Part shown: positions 1 through 5,472 of the stretch, in pieces
Layout: every line of letters starts with the position of its first letter
How positions within the stretch are numbered: position 1 is the first letter of the stretch
Assembly: GCA_038246575.1 (NCBI GenBank)
Contig: JBBRVU010000221.1
Location: 1 to 6,236 of the forward strand
Reading direction: 5' to 3'
Length of the DNA: 6,236 bases
Source of the DNA: JACCUZ01 sp038246575
Lineage (GTDB): Bacteria > Actinomycetota > Actinomycetes > JACCUZ01
Notes under the pieces: model-generated
What the model was told of the DNA's origin: nothing
Database searches by the model: none
What the model saw: the letters and a program-made list of their open reading frames with translations, nothing else
Translations under genes and position numbers: made by a program

Positions 1-420
1 GATGTCCCCGACCATCTTGTGTCCAGGCTTTTCGGCGGTGAAGTCGCGGCGCACGAGGTCCGGGATCGGCCCGGCCACGCCCTGCTGAGTGGTGGGCGGG
101 CGCCAGGGCCTCGGCTGGCAGGGCACCAGTTCCATCTGGCGCATCAGCCGGCGGACCAGCTCCGTCCCGGCCGCGACGCCCCAGCGGGCCAGCTGCCGGG
201 CCACCCGGCGGTGCCCGTAGGTGCCCTCGGAGTCATCGAATGCCCTCCTGATCATCAGCCGCAGCTGGTCGCGGCGGGCGGCGGTGGCGCTTTGCGGGCG
301 CCCCCGCCATTCGTAGAACCCGGATTTCGAGACGTCCAGCCATGCGCACATCAGCGTGACCGGTGGAGCGGTCGGGCAGGTGGCGTACTCCGCATCGATG
401 AACTCATAGGTATCGCTCAC
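1..420 (-). CDS. IS3-family transposase OrfB, N-terminal 140 residues (C-terminus outside window)
   Basis: OrfB is the catalytic DDE integrase-like subunit that cuts and joins the element's ends. Visible from the GTG at 420: MSDTYEFIDAEY, then an HTH_21-type segment (about residues 20-110) containing VSKSGFYEWRGRP, SEGTYGHRRVARQL and ELVRRLMRQM. It then reaches the start of the rve catalytic core at KPGHKMVGDI, where the first catalytic Asp is expected (D139 of the visible part). The frame is open to base 1, so the rest of the DDE domain lies beyond the window. The orfB frame is also open upstream of the GTG, so a -1 frameshift fusion with OrfA is possible, but I see no classical A6G slippery run near the overlap. 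GTGA coupling is the simpler reading. Confidence 0.92.
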   Translation of the reverse strand, partial: MSDTYEFIDAEYATCPTAPPVTLMCAWLDVSKSGFYEWRGRPQSATAARRDQLRLMIRRAFDDSEGTYGHRRVARQLARWGVAAGTELVRRLMRQMELVPCQPRPWRPPTTQQGVAGPIPDLVRRDFTAEKPGHKMVGDI

Positions 421-707
421 CGATGCTCCGACGCGAAGTACGCCGCTGCTTTTGACAAGAAGTCGGCTTTCATCCTCAGCTCCCGGTTCTCCCGTTCCAG
501 TTCGCGCAGCCGGGCACGTTCCGACAGTTGCAGCGCCGGCTCGTCGTCGGCGTGCTCTTTACGGTACGCCCGAACCCAATTCCCGAGCGATGTTTCGCTC
601 ATGCCCAGCTCGCGCGCCACATCAGCTACCGGACGTGAGGTTTCGACGACCATCCGGGCCGCCTCTTCCCGGAATTCAGGGGTGAACTTCCTGTACTTCT
701 GGGGCAT
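417..707 (-). CDS. IS3-family transposase OrfA (HTH plus leucine zipper)
   Basis: This 96-residue protein is the DNA-binding subunit of an IS3-type transposase; it recognises the element's ends and multimerises with OrfB. Residues 5-50 form the helix-turn-helix region, opening KFTPEFREEAARMV, with recognition helix around MSETSLGNWVRAY. Residues 62-83 (LSERARLRELERENRELRMK) form a leucine-zipper coiled coil, as is usual in OrfA. The ATG at 707 is supported by a strong Shine-Dalgarno GGAGGAG at 716-722, 8 nt upstream. The TGA stop overlaps the GTG start of orfB as GTGA, so the two frames are coupled, with orfB in the -1 frame. The length is normal for the family. Confidence 0.93.
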   Translation of the reverse strand: MPQKYRKFTPEFREEAARMVVETSRPVADVARELGMSETSLGNWVRAYRKEHADDEPALQLSERARLRELERENRELRMKADFLSKAAAYFASEHR

Positions 708-766
708 TGGCTTCGCTCCTCCCAGTCAGGATCCTAAAGGACCCGCAGTCCGGAAGATGAGGGGCA

Positions 767-975
767 CCCCACCATGGCCGCGCGAGGCCGGGAACGTGTC
801 GGGAAATGCGCCGGAAGGGGCAGCCGCCCTCTGGGCCACCTGCAGGCCGGCCGGTTGCCGTGGCGCATTGTCGGAGTGGATCACCCCTGGCCGACGTCGC
901 AACACGCGAGGACGTGTGTGCGGCAGAGAATCTGGTTCAGAGCCTCAAGGACGATGACGCGGGCATGCTGGGTTC
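767..975. other. Spacer between IS3 end and small frameshifted ORF; no gene seen
   Basis: Open frames here are arginine-rich shadows without a ribosome binding site or recognisable motif. One plus-strand stretch near 918-975 reads AENLVQSLKDDDAGMLGSWL, which looks somewhat protein-like, but it has no supported start and I do not recognise it. It could be the decayed tail of a gene broken by the IS insertion at about 766; that is inference only. Confidence 0.3.
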
Positions 976-1189
976 ATGGCTAGCCGACCCAGTGGGTTCG
1001 CATACAGCCTGGTCGGCGCCGACGTGGTGATCAGCCACAACGGACGCCGCGCGGCCACACTTCGCGCCGCCGCCGCTGATCAGTTCATGGCGGCCGTAGC
1101 TGACGACGACCCTCAAGAACTCATGGCGCGCTCGACCCGGCAACCACAAGCACCGGAACGAGTCGCACCCGCGCAACCAGAGACGCTGA
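976..1189 (+). pseudogene. Small conserved-type hypothetical protein, apparently frameshifted near its C-terminus
   Basis: The plus frame from ATG 976 reads MASRPSGFAYSLVGADVV, then ISHNGRRAATLRAAAADQF and DDDPQELMAR. This resembles short actinobacterial hypothetical proteins (about 70-80 residues) with a pattern like 'Y-x-V-x-G-D-x-V-x-I-x-H-x-G-R-x-A-T-T-L-R ... DPQ-x-LMAR-x-TGNYKRGNE'. That memory is not a search result. After LMAR (about 1128) the frame drifts into Pro/Gln-rich sequence to 1392. The +1 frame from 1139 instead reads GNHKHRNESHPRNQRR and stops at 1187-1189, matching the expected tail. A single-base difference around 1129-1138 would restore the family-like end. It is a frameshifted pseudogene, a sequencing error, or a true variant with a long C-terminus. 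No strong Shine-Dalgarno is visible. Function unknown. Confidence 0.45.
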
Positions 1190-1219
1190 CCCAGCCGACC
1201 CAGATCGGCATTCCCGGAC

Positions 1220-1261
1220 CGGGTCCTCTCCTGAGCTCAGTCGTCACCAGGGCAGGACCCG
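1220..1261. terminator. Possible bidirectional hairpin between convergent small genes
   Basis: CGGGTCCT (1220-1227) and AGGACCCG (1254-1261) are perfect 8-bp inverted arms. The loop contains a second perfect palindrome, CTGAGCTCAG (1231-1240). The structure sits between the likely stop at 1189 on the plus strand and the minus-strand stop at 1263-1265, where a shared terminator would be expected. There is no T-tract on either side, so intrinsic termination is uncertain. Confidence 0.4.
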
Positions 1262-1262
1262 A

Positions 1263-1523
1263 TCAGCTGAGCACATGGAGAAAGTTGTGGCTCTGCGGCG
1301 GGAAGGCTTCCCATAGATCGGCAGAGACTTTGCTGGCCTCGGGGTGCTGCCCGATCCTGTCGAAGGTCGCGTGGTCGGCGACTTCGAGATGAAGGGTAAT
1401 CGTGTCCTGGGCCCCCAGAATTCGGTAGCCAATGACGCCGTCGACGGCAGTCGCCGCCTCCGCCGCAGCCCGCACCTTATCCTGTGCTTCTTTGGGGAAG
1501 GTTGTCGCATGAACGATCGACAT
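1263..1523 (-). CDS. Small alpha/beta protein, possible dimeric ABM-like barrel; function unknown
   Basis: This is an 86-residue soluble protein. Predicted elements in order are strand MSIVHATTF, helix PKEAQDKVRAAAEAAT (10-25), strand GVIGYRILG, strand TITLHLEVAD, helix TFDRIGQHPEASKVSADLW and strand SHNFLHVLS. This beta-alpha-beta-beta-alpha-beta order and length fit the dimeric ferredoxin-like barrel fold of ABM, EthD and stress-type small proteins; the fold is inferred from pattern only. The ATG at 1523 is chosen because GGAG sits 6 nt upstream and a promoter-like element precedes it. A longer upstream start is possible in another frame but lacks these signals. It is convergent with the small ORF at 976 and probably monocistronic. 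A His and two Asp lie in the central HLEVADHATFD segment, but no catalytic motif is recognisable. Confidence 0.72.
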   Translation of the reverse strand: MSIVHATTFPKEAQDKVRAAAEAATAVDGVIGYRILGAQDTITLHLEVADHATFDRIGQHPEASKVSADLWEAFPPQSHNFLHVLS

Positions 1524-1560
1524 GCTGAACTCCTATGCTTGACGGGCTCTTGGCGAACTG

Positions 1561-1591
1561 ACTGTACGCTGTTCATCCGGGGTTGTGTCAA
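1561..1591 (-). promoter_or_regulatory. Sigma70-like promoter for the 86-residue gene
   Basis: On the minus strand a consensus TTGACA (fwd 1586-1591) is followed after 19 bp by TACAGT (fwd 1561-1566), a TANNNT-type -10. The start codon lies 38 nt downstream at 1523, with GGAG in between. The 19-bp spacing is longer than ideal. A loose inverted repeat (GAAC...GTTC, 1555-1574) overlaps the -10 and could bind a regulator, but this is weak. The TTGACA overlaps the TGA stop of the upstream 54-codon ORF. Confidence 0.45.
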
Positions 1592-1752
1592 CAGCCCCAG
1601 CTGATGCCGTCATGGATCTCCGCCGGGAGGCTTGTGCGCAGCACGCGGGGCGTGACCTGCTGGCCGGCTGTCCCCGGCGTCTCCCAATCGACGACGGCAT
1701 CGACCGCGACCATGACCGGCCTCAACCGGTACGGCTTCCGTGCAGGTCTCAT
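1588..1752 (-). CDS. 54-codon ORF fragment, unrecognised
   Basis: From ATG 1752 the minus strand encodes 54 residues, ending TSLPAEIHDGISWGC. Its ATG overlaps the stop of the transposase remnant as ATGA. About 45 of 54 third positions are G or C, in keeping with real genes here, and the middle (VMVAVDAVVDWETPGTAGQQ) looks protein-like. I do not recognise a family. It may be the 3' end of a larger gene truncated by the neighbouring IS remnant rather than a stand-alone gene. There is no independent Shine-Dalgarno. It could also be a fortuitous open frame. Confidence 0.3.
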   Translation of the reverse strand: MRPARKPYRLRPVMVAVDAVVDWETPGTAGQQVTPRVLRTSLPAEIHDGISWGC

Positions 1753-1835
1753 ACGGGCCGCTCCTGCTGGATGTGGGCAGCGTGGTGAGCCTGCTGGTAC
1801 TCGGCTGGGGGCACCATCCTCAGCGACCCGTGCAG
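1749..1835 (-). pseudogene. C-terminal remnant of IS3 OrfB
   Basis: The minus strand reads LHGSLRMVPPAEYQQA, then about 13 more residues ending QQERPV and TGA at 1749-1751. The 'LH-x-SL-x-M-x-(T/P)P-x-EYE-x-A' pattern is the familiar end of IS3-type integrase catalytic domains. It follows directly on the N-terminal OrfB remnant in a different frame, joined within a GCC-repeat stretch around 1830-1842. It shows that this copy once had a full orfB. Confidence 0.7.
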
Positions 1836-1980
1836 GCGGCGGCGGCGCTTTGCGGGCGGCTACGCCACTCGCAGGACCCGGATTTCCAGAGACTTCCAGC
1901 CATGCGCACACCAGGGTGACCGGTGGAGCGGCCGGGCAGGTGGCGTACTCCGCATCGATGAACTCATAGGTATCGCTCAC
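1836..1980 (-). pseudogene. N-terminal remnant of IS3 OrfB
   Basis: From GTG 1980 it reads MSDTYEFIDAEYATCPAAPP then VTLVCAWLEVS, nearly identical to OrfB of copy 1. At about 1890 two extra bases (GTCTCTGGAAATCC versus GTCTCGAAATCC on the minus strand) shift the frame. In the corrected frame the protein continues KSGSCEWRSRPQSA to the deletion junction. About 320 internal bases or more of HTH and catalytic domain are missing. Confidence 0.75.
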
Positions 1981-2138
1981 CGATGCTCCGACTCGAAGTA
2001 CGCCGCTGCTTTTGACAAGAAGTCGGCCCTTATCCTCAGCTGCGCGAACTGGAACGGGAGAACCGGGAGCAGCCGGCACGTTCCGGCAGTTGCAAGCGCC
2101 GGCTCGTCGTCGGCGTGCCCTTCCGGTACGCCCGGACG
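1977..2138 (-). pseudogene. C-terminal remnant of IS3 OrfA with an inverted 32-bp segment
   Basis: This matches the last half of OrfA in copy 1 (417-575), including the final codons and the GTGA junction with orfB. Bases 2039-2070 are the exact reverse complement of 479-510 in copy 1, which encodes the leucine zipper around RELERENRE. Flanking bases on both sides remain collinear. The inversion and nearby single-base changes destroy the frame. The HTH-coding part is missing to the right of about 2138. Confidence 0.75.
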
Positions 2139-2575
2139 CCTGCCAAAACGCCTTGATCAACTTAGGCTACGTGGCATTGCGTCTTGACCTGCACCGCGAG
2201 TGTGGCACTGCGGACCCGACGATGAAGACCAGGTCGCCTCCCTCGTCGCCAACCAATCGAGCCGCCGAAGAGAAGACGAATGAGGTTCCGACGGCGGACG
2301 CTGGCGGACATGGCGCCGGCGGGGCGACTCCGCCACGAGAGCGCAGATCCACGTGGTCCGGTGCGGTTGACGAGTTGTCCACTGGCCCGACGTGACCGGC
2401 GCCGCGATCAGCCGGGGTCGGTACGACCTGACCGTTGCACCACCGAGCCGGGACCCATCCGAAGGGGGGTGATCCCTACCGCCCCACCTGCCAGGATCTA
2501 CCTCCGTGAGCACCGACCCTTCCTGTCGCCGTCGAGGGCGCACCGTTTTCGCCCTGGACCAGGGGGGCTAGGACG
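2139..2575. other. 437-nt intergenic stretch upstream of the exporter; no supported gene
   Basis: Both strands hold open frames of 70-128 codons, but these are Arg/Pro/Ser-rich, lack ribosome binding sites and match nothing I recognise. One minus-strand piece (about 2167-2290, containing DEGGDLVFIVGSAVPHS) looks slightly protein-like and may be a decayed fragment. The exporter's promoter should lie here, but I could not find a convincing -35/-10 pair. A short inverted repeat at 2416-2428 is listed separately. Confidence 0.4.
2416..2428. promoter_or_regulatory. Short inverted repeat, possible operator for the exporter
   Basis: GGTCG-GTA-CGACC is a perfect 5-bp-arm inverted repeat about 150 bp upstream of the exporter start. 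DHA2 exporters are often controlled by TetR- or MarR-type repressors at short palindromes. No regulator gene is visible in the window, and a repeat this short can occur by chance. Confidence 0.18.
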
Positions 2576-4186
2576 GTGAAGCGTTGGTGGCCGCTGGCCG
2601 CGCTCGCGATCGCGCAGTTCGTGATGGTGCTCGACCAATCCGTGATGAATGTCTCGATCAGCACCTTGGTCGAGGACTTCGACACCACGGTCACGACGAT
2701 CCAGGCCGTCATCACCCTGTACTGCCTCGTCATGGCCATGTTCATGCTCACTGGCGCCAAGATCGGCGACATCATAGGCCGCCGCCGGGCGTTCGTCGTG
2801 GGCCTGGTCGTCTACGGGTGTGGCTCCGCCCTGACCGCCGTGTCTCAGACCGTGGCAGTCCTCGCCCTGGGCTGGTCGCTGCTGGAGGGCCTCGGTGCGG
2901 CGATGGTCCTACCGGCCCTTGCCGCCCTCATCGCCGGCAACTACGAGGGCGGCGAGCGCAAGGTCGCCTACGCCGTGATCGGTGGTGTCGCAGGGGCGGG
3001 CATCGCCGTCGGGCCGATCCTCGGCGGCTGGGCCACCACGGAGCTGACGTGGCGCGTCGTGTTCGTCGGCGAGGTCGTCCTCGTCCTCGTCATCCTCGCC
3101 ATGAGCGGCATGATCGGTGACGCCGTACGGGAGGGCCGCGCACCGCGGCTCGACCTGGTCGGAACGCTCCTGTCCGCCGCGGGTCTCGGCGCCGTCGTCC
3201 TCGCAGTGCTGCAGTCGACCACCTGGGGATGGCTCGTGCCCAAGGACTCCCCCGTCGAACCGCTCGGCTTCTCGCTCACGGTGTTCGTCATCGCGGCGGG
3301 GGCCGGACTCCTCTGGGCGTTCGTCGCCTGGCAGCGTCACCGCGAGGTGGTCGACACCGATCCGCTGGTCCACCTCGACCTCCTGAAGATCCCGCCTCTG
3401 CGTTCGGGGCTGACGGGGTTGTTCACCCAGAACCTGATCCTCATGGGGGTCTTCTTCGTCGTCCCGCTCTACCTGCAGCTCGTTCTGGGTCTTGATGCGC
3501 TGCAGACCGGGATCAAGATGCTCCCCATCTCGATCACGATGTTCGTCGCGGCGGCACTGGGCTCGCGCTTGTCGGTGCGGTACTCGATCCGTGGCGTCGT
3601 CCGGGCCGGGCTCGCCACCACCGTGGTCGCCGTCCTGGCCCTGCTCGTGACGATCAAGCCGGACCTCGCCGACACCGCCTTCGCGATCTCGATGGGGCTG
3701 CTGGGCGTCGGGATGGGCCTGATCGTCTCCCAGCTCGGCAATGTGGTGCAGTCCTCGGTCGACGCCTCGGGGCGCGGCGAGGCGGGCGGCTTGCAGTACA
3801 CCGGTCAGCAGCTCGGGTCCTCCCTCGGCGTCGCCCTGATCGGCGCGATCGTCCTGAGCGGCCTCACCAGCGTGTTCGTCTCCCAGATCCAGGCGGATCC
3901 GCGCATCGACCAGGCCGTCGCCGAACAGGTGACTGTCGCGGTCGCACCGGGGGTCAACTTCGTCTCCGCGGAGCAGGTCAGCACGGCGTCACAGAAGGCC
4001 GGCCTCGACGAGCCCACCACGCTGGCGCTGCTCGACGACTACAAGACCGCTCAGCTGCAGTCGCTGAAGGTCGGCCTGCTCGCCGCGGCGCTGCTCGCGC
4101 TGTTGTCCCTGGCCTTCACCAAGGACCTGCCGCACGAGATGTCGAGAACCCCGAGGAAGTTCGCGTCACTCAAGGCCGAGAGCTGA
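2576..4186 (+). CDS. DHA2-type (14-TMS) MFS drug:proton antiporter
   Basis: This 536-residue inner-membrane exporter is predicted to drive small hydrophobic compounds out of the cell with proton influx. DHA2 landmarks are present. D1-like motif: LDQSVMNVSI (19-28), the D-x-x-x-x-N pattern in TM1. Motif A: GAKIGDIIGRRRAF (60-73). Motif C: AGAGIAVGPILGGW (139-152) in TM5, followed by TWRVVF (158-163). I count about 14 hydrophobic helices, starting near residues 7, 43, 73, 96, 130, 158, 194, 232, 280, 315, 340, 367, 410 and 495. A polar 60-residue loop (434-493) sits before TM14, as is common in DHA2. In motif B the usual Arg-x-x-Gln-Gly is SLLEG (101-105). The GTG start is preceded by AGGGGGG (2561-2567), 8 nt upstream. 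The gene is convergent with the CMD-like gene. Substrate unknown. Confidence 0.93.
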   Translation: MKRWWPLAALAIAQFVMVLDQSVMNVSISTLVEDFDTTVTTIQAVITLYCLVMAMFMLTGAKIGDIIGRRRAFVVGLVVYGCGSALTAVSQTVAVLALGWSLLEGLGAAMVLPALAALIAGNYEGGERKVAYAVIGGVAGAGIAVGPILGGWATTELTWRVVFVGEVVLVLVILAMSGMIGDAVREGRAPRLDLVGTLLSAAGLGAVVLAVLQSTTWGWLVPKDSPVEPLGFSLTVFVIAAGAGLLWAFVAWQRHREVVDTDPLVHLDLLKIPPLRSGLTGLFTQNLILMGVFFVVPLYLQLVLGLDALQTGIKMLPISITMFVAAALGSRLSVRYSIRGVVRAGLATTVVAVLALLVTIKPDLADTAFAISMGLLGVGMGLIVSQLGNVVQSSVDASGRGEAGGLQYTGQQLGSSLGVALIGAIVLSGLTSVFVSQIQADPRIDQAVAEQVTVAVAPGVNFVSAEQVSTASQKAGLDEPTTLALLDDYKTAQLQSLKVGLLAAALLALLSLAFTKDLPHEMSRTPRKFASLKAES

Positions 4187-4203
4187 GCAGCGCTCGCCCG
4201 CGT

Positions 4204-4215
4204 CACGAGCTCGTG
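4204..4215. terminator. Palindrome between convergent genes, possible terminator
   Basis: CACGAGCTCGTG is a perfect 12-bp palindrome in the 45-nt gap between the exporter stop (4186) and the CMD-like gene stop (4232). Outer GCTCG/CGAGC bases could lengthen the stem. There is no T-run. Its position suggests a shared end signal for both transcripts, but function is inferred from placement only. Confidence 0.35.
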
Positions 4216-4231
4216 CGAGCCGCCCGTCGTG

Positions 4232-4546
4232 CTACTCGGCAGCGTCCTCGTCCTCCAGCACGGCGATCGCGAAGCCGAGAGCCTCGAACATCGAGCCGGC
4301 CGCGGCCAGCGACTTCGGGCCGCCGATGATCGGGGCGACGGCGATGAGCACGCTCTGGGCGTCTTCGACCGTGAGACCGGAATCGGCGGCCGCACTGAGG
4401 TTCAGCAGGTAGCTCGACGGCGGTGCCCCGACGGCCGCCAAGGCACCGAGGCGCACGAGCATCAACTCGCGATCGGTGAGGTCGGCGCGCCCCAACGAGG
4501 CGGCGGTCATGTCTGCCAGGGTGTCGATCAGGGGTCTGTCGCTCAT
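4232..4546 (-). CDS. Carboxymuconolactone decarboxylase-like (AhpD-fold) small protein
   Basis: This 104-residue, mostly helical soluble protein has the segment order of small CMD-family proteins: MSDRPLIDTLADMTAASL, then LTDRELMLVRLGALAAVGAP (24-43), then SSYLLNLSAAADSGLTVEDA (45-64), and VLIAVAPIIGGPKSLAAAGS (67-86). The last part matches the 'GLT-x-E-x-x-Q-x-VL-x-AVAPI-x-G-x-P' core of the family. It contains no Cys and no His, so it has neither the AhpD CXXC redox pair nor the decarboxylase His; a binding or structural role is more likely than those reactions. The ATG at 4546 is preferred over the longer frame from 4612 because GAAAGG (4556-4561) sits 9 nt upstream and the extension is not family-like. 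It is convergent with the exporter. A truncated IS1380 copy ends 82 bp upstream, so its original promoter may be lost. Confidence 0.82.
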   Translation of the reverse strand: MSDRPLIDTLADMTAASLGRADLTDRELMLVRLGALAAVGAPPSSYLLNLSAAADSGLTVEDAQSVLIAVAPIIGGPKSLAAAGSMFEALGFAIAVLEDEDAAE

Positions 4547-4555
4547 GGTGTCGCA

Positions 4556-4561
4556 CCTTTC
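4556..4561 (-). promoter_or_regulatory. Ribosome binding site fixing the CMD-like start
   Basis: Minus-strand GAAAGG lies 9 nt before ATG 4546. It supports that start over the in-frame start at 4612. Confidence 0.6.
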
Positions 4562-4628
4562 GAGACGGGTGGTTCCTCCCATCCTCGCGACCGCGGCGGC
4601 CGACCGGATCACCCACGTGAGATGACCC

Positions 4629-5465
4629 GTCCCAGATCGCCTCGGGGTAGCGGATCGGGGTCCACCCCGCCCCCTCGATGCCGGCGATGGAGGTGTGCAC
4701 GGCCGGGTTGAGCCGGGCGGTGACCGAGAACCGGGCCCCGGCCCGGCCGATGGCGGCGAGCACGTCGCGGGTGTGGAACGCCGAATCGGCGCGGGTGATC
4801 ACCAGCCCGGTCGCGCCGCATGCCCGGGCGGTGGCCAGCGCGTCGGTGACCAGCCGGGCCGCCCCGCGGGCGGAGTTGGTCGGCCCCCGGCGCAGCCTGC
4901 TGGCCGCGATCACCGGGGCGCCCAACGGGGTGGACACCGTGGCGATCAGCGCGTTGAGCCCGTTCACCCCGCAGTAGCCGTAGCCGGCGCCCTGCTTGGC
5001 CTAGCCGGGCCTAGCCGTGGGGCGGGGCCGACCAGATCGCCCACGTCGGATCTCCCGCACCGTGTCATCGACGTCGCCCGCTGGCCGCGCACACCCCGCT
5101 GCTGGTCGCCGGCGCGGACAGCATCGAGGACATGGACCTGCTGCGCCACGGCGGGATGGGGCCGGCTCTTCGCTGGGGTGCGGCACCGTCGACGCTGGGC
5201 ACGTTCCTGCGGGCGGGAACCGGGCGGCCACCGCGTCGAGCTGGCGGACGTGGCCGAAGGTGAAGGCCATCCCGGCGACCAGCGCCGGCACCTTCAACGC
5301 CGCGTTCGCCCCGCCCTCGACCCGGACCTGGCCGTGCTCGGCGACCAGCCCGAGCAGCCCGCACCGCGCCGCCAACATCAGCGTCGGAGCCAGCCCGGCG
5401 CACGACACGAGATCCGGGTCGTCGAACCTGGCCGACACATCGGAAACAGCGTGAGAGACTCGCAT
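4629..5465 (-). pseudogene. IS1380-family DDE transposase, scrambled and truncated
   Basis: Pieces recognisable from the IS1380 family, in minus-strand order. N-terminus at 5268-5465: MRVSHAVSDVSARFDDPDL up to ALKVPALVAGM. Then 5217-5267: FTFGHVRQLDAVAARF. Then 5081-5212, which makes sense only on the plus strand: LAAHTPLL, VAGADSIEDMDLLRHGGMG, APSTLGTFLRA. Then 5049-5075: DVDDTVREI. A 48-nt insertion (5001-5048) brings in a stop. Then 4629-5000: AKQGAGYGYCGVNGLNAL, VITRADSAFHTRDVLAAI, WTPIRYPEAIWD. In family members the ADSIEDMDLLRHGG block comes before FTFGHVRQ and in the same direction. RADSAFHT carries the second catalytic Asp of the DDE triad. The C-terminal third is absent. Confidence 0.8.
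4998..5017. repeat. Tandem 10-bp direct repeat inside the IS1380 remnant
   Basis: GGCCTAGCCG occurs twice back to back. It lies at the edge of a 48-nt insertion between the DVDDTVREI and AKQGAGYGY segments and contains an in-frame TAG on the minus strand. It probably arose by slippage or junction duplication during the rearrangement. Confidence 0.6.
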
Positions 5466-5472
5466 CCCGCGG

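Larger units (their letters stand above)
1..766 (-). mobile_element. IS3-family insertion sequence, orfA end, cut by the window edge
   Basis: Seen: an orfA/orfB transposase pair on the minus strand. Upstream of orfA the minus strand begins TGCCCCTCATCTTCCGGACT with its outer TG at 766-765. This fits the terminal TG...CA of IS3-family elements, so I place the orfA-side end at about 766. A -10-like TAGGAT (fwd 731-736) lies just inside it. The other end is outside the window, so the inverted repeat and target duplication cannot be checked. A damaged second copy of the same element lies at 1735-2138. The open, undisrupted frames suggest this copy is recent or still active. The exact boundary is inferred. 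Confidence 0.75.
1735..2138 (-). mobile_element. Degenerate, internally deleted and partly inverted second copy of the IS3 element
   Basis: Bases 1921-2040 match 361-480 of the intact copy at a constant offset of 1560 with 5 mismatches in 120. Homology continues weakly to about 1836 on the left and about 2138 on the right. Beyond the left edge lies the C-terminal end of an OrfB, so the middle of the element is deleted. CTTCCG followed by TGCAGGTC (1735-1748) resembles the subterminal sequence of copy 1 (CTTCCGGACTGCGGGTC on the minus strand), so the orfB-side end may be near here; this is weak. The orfA start and its terminal repeat are absent. The element cannot encode a working transposase. 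Confidence 0.8.

Noticed and set aside
440..470. Programmed -1 frameshift site between orfA and orfB
   Set aside because: Only a short AAAA run is present, without the classical A6G slippery heptamer; the GTGA overlap explains coupling more simply.
19..957. Long plus-strand open frame of 312 codons over the IS3 element
   Set aside because: Antisense shadow of orfA and orfB; its sequence is Arg/Pro/Gly-rich and crosses the IS boundary.
2280..2579. 99-codon plus-strand frame whose stop overlaps the exporter start
   Set aside because: Very Arg/Pro-rich, no ribosome site or recognisable motif; the overlap is probably chance.
2909..3373. Minus-strand frames inside the exporter gene
   Set aside because: Acidic/Arg-rich antisense shadows of a well-supported membrane protein gene.
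4203..4628. Extension of the IS1380 transposase frame across the CMD-like gene
   Set aside because: Family similarity stops at PEAIWD (about 4629); the rest is an out-of-frame reading of the CMD-like gene.
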